Positions 45,960 through 56,069 of a DNA stretch of 64,000 bases are shown here, in pieces. Under the pieces are notes generated by a model. It saw only the letters and a list, made by a program, of their open reading frames with translations. It was not told the origin of the DNA and did no database searches. A program made the translations under genes and the position numbers. The stretch covers positions 29,359,666-29,423,665 of the forward strand of contig OX485807.1 of NCBI GenBank assembly GCA_950295325.1. Direction: 5' to 3'. This DNA comes from Polytrichum commune (taxonomy: Eukaryota > Streptophyta > Polytrichopsida > Polytrichales > Polytrichaceae). The first letter of the stretch is position 1; each line of letters begins with the position of its first letter.

Positions 45960-46260
45960 GATTGTCATATGCATAATAGTGCCACACCCTATTTTGAGGC
46001 GTATGCTAGGTTACACTAATGACCAACAACTTCATCATAAGTGTCACCTCATGACGCTTGTTGTTCAGGTGTGCTTATTGATATGTTGGCATAAATATGT
46101 TTATTAATAGTGTATGGGATGTTTGCCTAAGTTATACATTGGTCTAGAAGTTGACTAAAGTGTAGACAAATGACACGTGGCATCAATATGCTCAGGACTA
46201 TCTTCCTCTTGCATACTAATCCGTAAACACATGACAATTGCGATGAATATGCTCAATACT
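45960..46260 (+). repeat. R-family dispersed element, third copy
   Basis: Aligned words: GCATAATAGTGCCAC, CCCTATTTTGAGGCGTATGC, TAGGTTACACTAATGA, AAGTGTCACCTCATGACGC. At its right side ATATGCTCARKACTATCTTC occurs twice (46187, 46248), a short local duplication. Confidence 0.6.
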
Positions 46261-46379
46261 ATCTTCCCCTTACACACTAAAACATCTCCCCTTCTTCTCC
46301 CCTTCCTTCCTCGTAACTATGGTATCATTTGACCCCAATAAAACACAATTACAAATATTAAAATGACATTTCTCTGCCA

Positions 46380-46597
46380 TGGCCCCTTGACATTTGAAGC
46401 GAGAGAATCCATTGGACCATGACAGAGGATGATGTAGGTCTAAAATTAGGCCTTTTGGAACCTTAAGTTCCATGGTCACTCTTACATTTTTTTTCCTTGA
46501 TGTAAACCGAAGTGGCTTCGGGACGAGTTCAGCGGCCAATCACATATTTTAAAGGAGCAAGGGATGACTTCATGATTCATGATGTAAACAACCCCTA
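46380..46597 (+). repeat. M4-family MITE, right part
   Basis: It matches 4950-5150: GGATGATGTAGG, GATGTAAACCGAAGTGG, CCAATCACATATTTTA, then ATGATGTAAACAACCCC as the terminal repeat. The left terminus was not located. Confidence 0.6.
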
Positions 46598-46602
46598 AAT
46601 AT

Positions 46603-48299
46603 AGTATAACCTCGATAATATGATGAATTTCCCATTGACCAAACTTTATAGTGTTAATTTACCTTAATATTACGATCACAATGCTTGTAATACAACATTT
46701 TTAGGCCCGATTTGTCATATAATAAAGGTGAATAATGCATGCAGTGGTGGGACCTACACTAAATGATGTGCCTTTGGATTAGGTTGTACGTGATGAATTC
46801 ATCAATGGGTGAGCTGAAGTTAACTTAAGCTAATTGTTTAAAACCTTGGTTTTGAAAACAAGCGTTGCATTTGGATTTGGATTTGGGTGGAGGTTGAGGG
46901 TTCATAGATTGTTGGATTTGCAACTAGAATTTTGGAGTTATGGATTTCTCTTCTTAACTCGAAGTTTGTCCTCACACTTGAATCTCACACCTCTTTCAAT
47001 CGGAATTTTTAGTCCTCGCCAACTTATACTCCTAGATTTGCCTATGCCACTCTTTGATTTCTTGGCTCCGATGACAACAATCTTGAGTGGCAGATGATTT
47101 TCATTTCGGTTATAATTTCAACAATTTTGGTGTTGATGACTACGTTTGCATACAAAACAACTTGCACACAATTTGGTAAGCATTGGCTCGTGCGTAGGGT
47201 TTTTTGCAGTGGAAGATGTTTACAATGTGGATGAGATTGGGTTATTGGCAAGACATAGCGGAAGGAAAAGTTTGTGGGCGCAAAATGCAGAAGGACCATC
47301 TCGCTCTTGCTCTTGTTGTAAACATGACATGCATTGACAAGTTGAAACCTATGATTGTTTACAAATCTCTACGCCCAAGATGCTTTAGAAGGTGATTGCC
47401 TACAAATTATGTGTGGTGGCTCACAAACCAGACGGTTTGGATGACATCATGTGTATTGGAGAGTTGGATGATGAGCCTCAATGTACATTTCAAAATCTCA
47501 AAAGGGGAAGGTGCTTTCAATTATGGACAATTCTGCTACTCATTCCCTTACGCATGTTGTTTGGGGAGAGTCATTTGATTTTTCAACCTTGCATAAGAAA
47601 ATATTTCTATTGTTTTCTTACCACCTAAATGTTAGAAGTGTCGTGCAACCTTTGGATTAAGGAACAATTGCTTCATTCAAAGTTCAATACAAGAAGAAGA
47701 AGCTTTCGGAATGGGTTCTCTCTTAGTTTGATTATTGTACTACTCACCATAACTTGAAGAAAATAGTACCTAAAATAAGGCATGCTATGATGTGGAGTTC
47801 CCAATTGTGGAGAGAGATGAATCCCCAAATTATACAAAACAATTGGAGGATTCCAAGATTTTACCTATAGATTGGACTACCCATTTTGCCATATGTAATG
47901 AACGTGAGTAAGTGAGAATGAAAGAAATAGCAAGTCAATCGGCAAGCCTCATTACCTCTTTGAATCTTGGAAGTGCATAAATGCCTATTGAAGAATATGT
48001 GCAATTGGCAAGAGAGGGAATTGTTGATGCATAGTACAACATGGCTAAGTTGGTGGATTTGGCGCGGGGTAAACTCCATTTGGGTTTAGATTTGATGAAG
48101 AGCCAATGGAGGGATATGATGTGGATGACCAACCAACACTAGTTGTCAAGCTTCCTCAAGCCCGAGAGTATGCCCAATTACTATGAAATTTTGCAGTGAA
48201 GCATCCTTCAGAGTTTTCAGTTATAGCTGTGACGAACATGCAATTTGTCATGAATAAATTGAACCACATGTCAATCTCCAACATCAACAAACATCATTA
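46603..48299 (+). pseudogene. pogo/Tigger-like (DDE_1) transposase relic
   Basis: Protein-level reading across broken frames recovers a pogo/CENP-B-type transposase. It runs from NVDEIGLLARH (first catalytic Asp, about 47225) and DHLALALVVNMTCIDKLKPM (about 47297-47355) to SLRPRCFRR. The second Asp lies in MDNSATHSL (about 47535), and QPLD followed by stop-GTIASFK (about 47650) carries the third catalytic Asp of this family. A C-terminal tail with PIEEYVQLAREGIVDA (about 47980) and AREYAQLL ends at a TAA (48297-48299). Frames change near 47200, 47390 and 47530, and several stops occur, so it is inactive. A possible 5' terminus, TATAACCTCGATAATATGAT (about 46607), resembles ends of plant pogo-like elements; the right terminus was not found. 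Confidence 0.75.
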
Positions 48300-48494
48300 A
48301 AAAAGAACAATTTTTTTTTGACTTTCGCAGTGTGTGATGTGGTGAAGACATCATCTTGGGACTATATATTTTAAAACTCCATATTAAGTGACGTTGTGAA
48401 CATATTTCTTTCATAAAATTTTCCTTTTCAAACGTATATATCTTCTTTGTGATACAAAAGTGACATTTCACATTGAAACAAGCTATTTTCTTGA

Positions 48495-48625
48495 AAAACC
48501 TCGATAGTACGCCATTTGAGACCAAAGTGTCATATTATGCGAAACATGACACGTTATTGCGTGACCAAAACGTGTCCTATTAAAGGGGGCGAACAGTACC
48601 CGAAACATCATCAGTCCGGTTGCTA
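48495..48625 (+). other. Possible second pogo-like terminus
   Basis: AACCTCGATAGTACGCC...GACCAAAGTGTCATATTATG resembles 46610-46680 (AACCTCGATAATATGATG...GACCAAACTTTATAGTG) in the same orientation. It could be the 5' end of another element upstream of the thioredoxin promoter. Being in direct rather than inverted orientation, it does not close the element at 46603. Confidence 0.3.
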
Positions 48626-48626
48626 A

Positions 48627-48850
48627 AAGAGTTGAACTAGGGTAAAGTGGATGAGAGTAAGTGGATGAGAAGTTCACCGCCAATGACAACCCTCTCAACC
48701 TCTCTAAAGTAAAGACGGTCCTACAGCGTTTGCAGCCAATTGGATGAACAGAGGATGGATGAAAGGGTCCCGGAAAGAGGAAGGCGAAGAGGAAGCCCCA
48801 TACTATAGCCGGTGCTCATAAAACCCCGGCACTCTACTGCATCATCTCGA
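48627..48850 (+). promoter_or_regulatory. Thioredoxin h promoter
   Basis: The region directly upstream of the CT-rich leader contains a TATA-like CATAAAA at 48817-48823 and CCAATTGG at 48735-48742. Transcription would start around 48845-48855, judged from TATA spacing. The sequence from 48627 is a copy of that at 45349-45640. The exact start site is inferred. Confidence 0.5.
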
Positions 48851-49719
48851 CGCATTTTCTTCGACGCCTTCAATCTTATCACCCGCTCGCTGTTCGGATT
48901 CCGCTCCATCGCTCTTTCGATCTTACGCTTTTCCTTCTTCGTCCTAAAGGTGAGCCGATCCTACCGATCCTCTTGCCGCTTTTTTTCGTCTCCTTTTGAG
49001 GCCTCTACTTCTGAAATTGGCGTTGTGTGGGTTTAATCTGTCTATGTTGTGTGTACCGATTCTGTTTGTTCTTGAACCTTGACGGTTCTTGTGAATCATT
49101 CGTGAAGCAGTCTATTTGATTGACCTTTTTTTTCTGTGAAAAACTGAAAGGCTGTCGGTAGGGGGTTTTTGAGTGTTTTGTAACGTTGGTTTGTCATAAA
49201 TGATGTAGAGAGGAGTTTCCTTTGCTTGAACACGGATGGTTCTGAACGATTTGGTTTCTCAACCAGTTAATTTCTGTGTGTGGATCTTTCGAAATTTTTG
49301 TTTCTGAAAATTACGGAAGTGTTCTGTTGAAGGATATTTCGGTTAGTGCATGGGCGAATGCGTCTCTGTCTCTTATAAGGTTTTGGATTTGATATGGCAA
49401 TTCTGAAAGCAATCGATCTTTTATTTGAAAATATTTATTCTTGATTTTTCGTTTGTGTTGTGTCGATTTATTTTTCTGATATGAGCTCTTAAGATTCCTA
49501 GGTTTATCGTTCAACAAAATTCTCAAGTACAATATATTGAGGGTGCACGCAGCTTAATTTCATTTGTTGCAAGTGCGAGAAAATGAGCCTTGAAGTCTGT
49601 AATAACTTTCTAATGTTTCTCACTAAAGATCGACACCTTCTGTTGGTTCTTTTGGATTTTTGTTCGTGCATATATGAGATCTGACTTTCATGAGTTTTTG
49701 TCGTGCAGGATACTTCAAG
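48850..49719 (+). other. Thioredoxin h 5' leader with intron
   Basis: A pyrimidine-rich non-coding exon ends CGTCCTAAAG at 48949. The intron runs from GTGAGC (48950) to TTGTCGTGCAG (49708), 759 bp. The leader resumes with GATACTTCAAG before the ATG at 49720. A 5'-leader intron is frequent in plant housekeeping genes and often raises expression. Both splice sites fit the consensus well. The donor position is read from sequence alone and would need cDNA to confirm it. Confidence 0.75.
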
Positions 49720-50905
49720 ATGGCCGGGGACCACGGAAACATTCACATCATCAACAACAAGGCAGAGTGGACCGCAAAGGTGGAGGAAGCTAAGGTTTCC
49801 AACAAAGTTGTAAGTATCTACCTGCTGAAGCTTCTCTGGGAATGCCCCAGATCAGATATCTCCTTTTAAGTTTGTGTATCTAACTGCTAGGGTTAAGGGT
49901 TAATGTCTGTAACATTATCTTTTGTATTGTTTTTTCGGTGTCTCAGATTGTGGTGGACTTCACCGCCACCTGGTGTGGACCCTGCCGAATTATGGCCCCT
50001 ATTTTCACTGAGCTGAGCAAGAAGTACGAACGCCTCATGTTTCTCAAGGTCGATGTCGACGAGGTGCAGGTAATTGATCCGCTCCACAAGTGGTTCGGAG
50101 AATTGTGCATATCAGCTAATGTGCACCATTTATACTAAGCATCCGCTTTTTTGAAGTCAAGGTGGACCACAGAAGTTGTTGAAACGAGAAATCTTTGTTG
50201 CTCATCAAAGAAGTGTGTACCAATGTGTGCTTCACGAGACATTTTGGTGTTCGACATAGGGCCTTTTGTGAGGTCATTTAATGTAGGAAATTGTGGGGCA
50301 CCATTGTTATGTGTCCTCTGGCACCATTGTTGTCATCGGTGTGTATCACACTAAGGCATGTGGAATGACCTCGATCTCCAGAGTCATATTTGACTGTTGG
50401 GTTGGTCGATAATTATCTCATCAGGGTAGCAATTTCGAATCATGATAATTGTCATTTTAAAATTACCATTGTGGATGAACATAAAGGTGTGCATAAAGAG
50501 TTAAAGTGAAGTTTCTCCTTCTGTCATAGGTGGTCATAGAGGCCCTCTCAATTGTGTGTTCAACCAAGAAGAGTGTCTATCTTTTGAGCACATATTCCAT
50601 ATATATCTCATCATAATACACATGCTGTGCCTTGTTTCAATCATATATAGGTGTTTGATTACGGTGAGTGACTGCATAAAGCACGTGATGAGACATTTTG
50701 GCCAGAACGTGTGCTCCAAGTTAATTCAACTTTGATTGTGTTCCTGCAGGATGTGACAAATGAGATGGAGGTGCGTGCAATGCCCACCTTTCTGTTCATC
50801 CACAATGGCAAGGAGATTTGCAAGGTTGTTGGAGCCAACAAAGTCGAACTGGAGAAGAAGGTTGAGCAGTATGACAGAGAAGGTGTTGCTGTGGCTGTGG
50901 CTTAA
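49720..50905 (+). CDS. Thioredoxin h, cytosolic (three coding exons)
   Basis: Coding exons are 49720-49809, 49947-50069 and 50750-50905 (TAA 50903-50905), giving 122 residues; all introns are phase 0 with GT-AG ends. The product is a thiol-disulfide reductase of the thioredoxin fold. The active site WCGPC is at residues 39-43 (catalytic Cys40 and Cys43), the buried Asp is in VVDF, and the cis-proline is in AMPTF (Pro83). Length and the lack of a transit peptide fit the cytosolic h type. Phrases such as [12 protein letters not shown] and [13 protein letters not shown] resemble the h9-like subgroup (from memory). Its known role is reduction of target proteins with electrons from NADPH-thioredoxin reductase. 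The C-terminus ends in GVAVAVA. Intron 3 (50070-50749) carries an M3-family repeat. All residues expected for activity are present, and it is the only gene here that looks functional. Confidence 0.96.
50400..50690 (+). repeat. M3-family repeat inside thioredoxin intron
   Basis: Between the second and third coding exons the words AGTTAAAGTGAAGTTTC, TTTTGAGCACATATTCC and ATATAGGTGTTTGATTACGG follow the M3 order (compare 17620-17820). Its insertion enlarged this intron and does not affect the splice sites. Confidence 0.55.
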
Positions 50906-51130
50906 ATGCTGCAATTTGCTGATGTGTTACCCCTTGGCCGGCTTATGAGTTGGTTACGGGGGTTTCAATTGAAACATTGTGGCTACTTAGGTGTTGTACA
51001 GAGGACAGTCTGTAATCCTTTTTGAGTGTATGTACCTTTGGATGTGTTCGTCTAAAGGTTGTCAATAGGGGCCATGGGTTTGTGTGTTCCTATCGACAAT
51101 CCCTCGTCCATGTATTACTGTACTATTTTC
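50906..51130 (+). other. Thioredoxin h 3' untranslated region
   Basis: This GT-rich, gene-like sequence follows the stop. There is no canonical AATAAA. T-rich and TGTATGTA-type elements at about 51020-51035 could direct plant polyadenylation. The end is not defined. Confidence 0.45.
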
Positions 51131-53410
51131 CTGTGAGAAGGCGTCAGAAAGATGTCATGCAGATTATGCACTGGACTATGATGTTTTGAGACCTTTAACA
51201 AAAAAACAGACCTTTGAACCGTGTAATTCTGTTCTGTGTGAATTTTTGGTTTACAATATCACATCACATGAGGTCATTGCCGTATTCCCTAGGCTTAGAC
51301 GCTAAAGCACCCCTATCGAGCTCTGTTCGCCTAAGAATCCGCCGACCCTGGTCCAAATGTCAGTGCGTAGACCAGAATTTATTGTTCCCAAAGATGTTAT
51401 TGTGACTTGCTTCAGGGGCTGATCACACTATCGAGATCTGACACCATCCGTTGGTATCTCTGGCTGTAATAATGTGAACAGTGGTGGGCAAGCATCTATT
51501 CCTCAATATAATCTATTTAATGCTTGAAATTAGATCAACTGTACTGCAATCTACAAATGTGCCATGTACCAAATTTAGAAATATATTATACAACAGACTT
51601 AATGAATCCGAACTTATTAGTGCGTATAACTATTTTATACACAAAAATTTGTAATTGAGTGGTCTTCCTTTATATGCCTAAGATACCAAGATTGTATAGT
51701 TCAATGTAGACATTCTTTCGTTCAATACCTGCACTCATATGGTTTGTAGGTTGTGCATGAATATTTATAATCACATGCAATTCAATTGTATGTTGGTAGT
51801 TGATATGGTGTTATGAAATTTTGCTATGTATAATGATTATGTTGATTGCCTACAATCTACCGTCCATATCAGTGTACATCCATGATTGCTTTGCGCTTGT
51901 TCGACTAGATCATTACTTATGACTCTTGTGAGTCTCTAATTGGTTAGTTAATCCAATTGATTTAATAACATAGACTTGTTGACCTTATAACAGATGTCCA
52001 CATGCACATGACATATTAATCTGCTAAGTTTTGCGGTTGCAGTACAGTTGATCAAGACATAGTCAGAAACAAATTGTGGTTTCCGCAAATCCCTTGCAAA
52101 TCTTATTATAGGAGTGTCAACTTTATTGATTTCAAACCCAACTATGAGACAAACGAAAAAGATGCTTGTTTGACCAAATTACCTTGACAACGACGTATAC
52201 AAATTTGATAATGAAATTATGAGAATTGACTCTGTACCCGCCGAGAAGCCTAATTGTCTTTGAAGACCTCCAATGGACTTAACAAGTTATCTTCATAAAC
52301 AATTGTTAAAACACTATGAACTATGTAGTCATCCTTTGGGAGATGTTTGATGACTTCAAAGTTAACTAACAAAATAACGACTTCTTCTTTTACAAATCAT
52401 CTCATGGATTGGTTTCGAGTGTGGTATAATTCACAAGTAGTTAATATTAAATGTCATGTCATGAATCCTTATACATTTTATATTCTCATTTGATGGGTAA
52501 GATCACTAAGAGGTGGAGGCGGTGATGGTTTCACTGTGTAGATTATGAGATTGCACACCTTGAGGTTATCTCCAAGTCAAAGGACAAACCATTACAAATA
52601 AAAGGTGAGGGAGTTGGTAAAAAGAATCATAATGATTTAATCACGAGAGATGGCATAATTTTATAAAACAAACAACACGACTTTATTCCCTGCACGCAAC
52701 AACAAGCGGTTATTGAAAAATATATAGAAGCTTTATTGAAGGATTTGCCAAAGGATCATCCAAGAGGCATGTTGCTTATGGAGGAGGGAAATAAATTTTG
52801 CTAGGATATAATAAAAAATGTCAATTGAAATTGTGTTCATACATCGCAAAACATATCAAATTCAATAAATGGTGCATATTCATATATTTTATGCATCACA
52901 TTATGCATGACATATTTTGCATGACATATTTTACACTACTCATTTAGCATGGCATATTCTACATGATACACTTTGTGCAAGGGAAGCCTAAAAGGCTAAT
53001 GCAACTAAAAGTACATCAAGATTGTTGCAAACCAAAAAAAATTAATTATCTAGAGTGGCAGAGTGTGGTAGCGTTTGTTTGTAAAAAAAAATACTTACCT
53101 TCATTTGTTGTTCACACTTTTACCTTGAAATTGTGTTGGTTGTTGTCTACTTTGTGTTGTAGTCTACATTTATGATTATTTATTTTTAGCAAAATGTAGT
53201 GCAGAGCTGGGATGCACCTGCTACTTTATAAAAAAAATCAATTAATCATTTATGGTTTCTCATAATTATTATAATTCGGTTATTTTCTTTGCAAGCTAGA
53301 TTGTATATCATTGGATTCACCTACTTACATACTATCCAATTTCACTCTTCTAATGACAATCATAAGTACTTTCATCATAATCAAATAATTAACAACATTA
53401 TGATCCAATG
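51130..53410. other. AT-rich intergenic stretch, nothing firm
   Basis: A weak protein-like reading, EKYIEALLKDLPKDHP, occurs near 52710-52765 but has no open frame around it. CTAATGCAACTAAAAGTACA (52997) resembles CTAATGGAACTGAAAGTACA at 9849. No gene, RNA or terminus is called. Confidence 0.35.
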
Positions 53411-53412
53411 AG

Positions 53413-53787
53413 TTGCGAACCCAAATCCTAACATTGGTGAGCAACACAAAACAAAAGGCGATAGCACACTCTAGTGTAGAAGCCAACTGTATGGTTGCAA
53501 AAGAAGCTACAAAGGAGGGATTGTGGTTACGATCCATTTTTCAAGAAATGGGAGTTCCTCAAGCCAAACCAATGCGTAGTTTTGGTGACAGTCAAAGTTG
53601 CACACCTATGACAAAGAATGCAAAATTCCATGAGTGCTTTAAACATATTGAAGCTTGATTTGATTTTACTGAAGGGTTGGAATTCGTGAAATGTAAATAT
53701 ATTGCCTGACTAATAATATGATAGCTGATATATTTACCAAAAGTCTACGGAGGAGTCTAACAAGTCCTAAACTAAGATTTTAGAAGG
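53413..53787 (+). pseudogene. Ty1/copia RNase H remnant
   Basis: The 81-codon frame (53413-53658) reads like the end of a copia polyprotein: SSVEANCMVAKEATKE...WLRSI (copia SSTEAEYMA...EAIWLK), the catalytic Asp in GDSQS, and FHECFKHIEA. A frame change then leads to MIADIFTKSLRR (about 53720-53755), the conserved last motif of copia RNase H, and a stop. Upstream polymerase and integrase are missing, and no LTR could be delimited. It is a decayed fragment. Confidence 0.85.
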
Positions 53788-53789
53788 AA

Positions 53790-55090
53790 AATTAAGGAGT
53801 TCACGATTCAACTCCAAATGAAACTATAGACAAATATTCACAGAGCTCCAATTAAAGGTCTCAAGTGACATTAGACATTCTACATGAATAGATGAACAAC
53901 CAAGTGATTGATGTTCTAATATCTGACTTGTAGCGTCAAAAAATTACAAGTGTAATTTACGTTTTAATAAAAAGGCTCAAAAGTGAAAGCAGGATCTTCA
54001 ACTTATGTGACTTCCTTCTATGTGGTTAGGTGGAGAGCCTTTCTGGAACTTCCTTGTCCATTTCAATTCTCCCATTATCTCAAATTCTAAGAATGCAAAC
54101 AAAAGAGCATCCTTTGGTTATGTCCATGTGTGTCAGGTGGCCATAGCAAGAAGTGTTTGTAGAGATAAGGAGCTATTGTAGTAGGTGTGACCGTGCTTGT
54201 TGTAAAAAATGCCTACAATTGATTAGAACAAGAATTACACGAGAATTACATAATCACAAATCACCTTGATTCGATGGTCCAAAAGAAAAAAGAAAAGAAC
54301 TAACAACTAATAAAGTCTCTCATGCGTGAGAGACCAACCCAAAAGATCTCAAACTCATGAGAGAATGCTAGCAATTTATGTGCAAACAAGAAGAAGCACC
54401 TCCTCTCCTCTTCTCCACTCATCTCTAGGAATCCCACAACAAGGTCACATATACGTCCAAGATTTCGAGAAGTGGATCTAGAAGACTTTTGAGTTTTGAA
54501 GGATCCAAGAAACGTTATACGCTCTAGATGAGGAACTTCATGACATTATTTAGTGACGTGGACCTCCATAATATAACAATAGGGTGTTGGGAGCTTAGTT
54601 TGAGTTTGAGTCTCCCTGTATAGCTTTTCGAGCATCTAACTATTATATTTCAAGGGCCCATAAAATGAGAGCCGAATGTTGAGTAAAGTTATGTTCAGTT
54701 TTAGAGTATTTGATGTCCAATGAACTGATTGGTGTTTTAGTATGTTGACACGATTGTCAACATATTACTAGTTTAATCTACATATATATAGAATAGGCCT
54801 TAGGGGACACACTTTTCATTAAAAACCAAAAGCCATGTGCGTTCGCAAAATACTCTAAAAACCTCTTGTATACAAGTTACTTTTAAAAATAAAATTTTAA
54901 TTAAATCAAGCAATACATATACAATTTCAAACATAAAATAAAAGTGACAATATGTATATAAAGACAATTACGTTCATATATGGTCATTAACATAAGTACA
55001 CAAATATACTTTTGAATAATTATCAACCCCTATCATATGTATAATGCAAAACCCTAGCATTCAACAATAAAGTTGTTGAAGATTTTTTCA
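53790..55090. other. AT-rich stretch after the copia remnant
   Basis: It could include a worn LTR, since copia LTRs follow RNase H closely, but no TG...CA pair or duplicate was found. No gene is seen. Confidence 0.3.
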
Positions 55091-55092
55091 TC

Positions 55093-55326
55093 TCATAGAT
55101 GTAACTCATAAGCATTTAAGTCTACAACACTTACAATATTTGTCATAGAAGCTATTGCAATTATAGTTTCTAGTATTTTCATCAAATGATCAATATGATT
55201 GTAAGTCCACTTATTATTGGTTTCTTTTTGATACCAACACAAGCCAATTTCCATGTTTGATGAGCAATCCATCAAGTAAATTGGATCCCTATACTCAACG
55301 CAACGACCACCAAATTTTCTACGCAT
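55093..55326 (-). other. Unrecognised 77-codon minus ORF
   Basis: The translation contains RDPIYLMDCSSNMEIGLCWY and WTYNHIDHLMKILETI, which look more protein-like than most ORFs here, but no family comes to mind. It starts at ATG 55326 and ends at a TGA. There is no neighbouring exon with clear splice sites. It may be the remains of a transposon protein; confidence is low. Confidence 0.25.
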
Positions 55327-55329
55327 CTT

Positions 55330-55890
55330 TTAAACCTTCACAAGAAACCTAACCTTAATTGGAGCTTGTTTTTTGGTCTACCACTTTTTTGACAATTCCG
55401 AGTTCGGGTTTGTTCTTGTCTTGACTTTCCTTGTCTGCATCCTATAATTCTGACAACAATTAATACTTGAAGTGTCTTCAACAAAAGAAAGCTATCTGAC
55501 CCATTTTATTCCACTTGTTGATTAGTGTCTATCATGCATGCTTCAATGATAGCCACAACTTAATTTGGAGACAAGACAAGCATTGTGCTCTCTATTCAAA
55601 ACCATAAATTTAATTGATGAAAAAATTATCTATAAACACCAATTGTTGCTTCCACAATCAAATACACAAAACCACTAATGTGGCGAGCACCAAAAATAAG
55701 GTAGGGAACACAATATTCGTTAAAATGAGAGTTTTCCAGTGAATTGAGAGTATGTAAAGCAAACTATTAATCCAAGAATGAGATGAAAACCACTGGAAAG
55801 CTGTAGAGTACAAGTAATTTTTTTTTTGATTTTCCGCCGTAAATTCCGCCGTAGTTTCCATTAAAATGAGAGTATGTTAAGCTGGGAAAT
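55330..55890. other. Intergenic stretch before the palindromic array
   Basis: GTTAAAATGAGAGT(T/A)TTCC-type words at 55718 and 55860 repeat over short range (ATTAAAATGAGAGTATGTTA). No gene was found. Confidence 0.35.
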
Positions 55891-55893
55891 CGA

Positions 55894-56060
55894 CTCATTT
55901 AGGTCGACTCAACCTAAATTGACAACACATTGTCCTCATTTAGGTCGATTCAACCTAAATTGACAACATATTGTCCTCATTTAGGTCGACTCAACCTAAA
56001 TTCACTAACATAATTGTCCTCATTAAGGTCGACTCAACCTAAATTGACAAAATATTGTCC
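55894..56060 (+). repeat. Four-unit tandem palindromic array upstream of a LINE
   Basis: The core AGGTCGAYTCAACCT starts at 55901, 55942, 55983 and 56026, spacings of 41, 41 and 43 bp. In the first three units it sits in a palindrome, TTTAGGT-(7 nt)-ACCTAAA; the fourth has TTAAGGT. The linkers are TTGACAACATATTGTCCTCA-like. The array ends directly before the first codon-like sequence of the RT element (about 56070), the position of a 5' UTR/promoter. Tandem promoter monomers are known from mouse L1, so the analogy is reasonable but unproven. Confidence 0.85.
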
Positions 56061-56069
56061 CGAACACAA

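Noticed and set aside
53790-54800. 3' LTR of the copia remnant
   Set aside because: No second copy, polypurine tract or TG...CA boundary was found.
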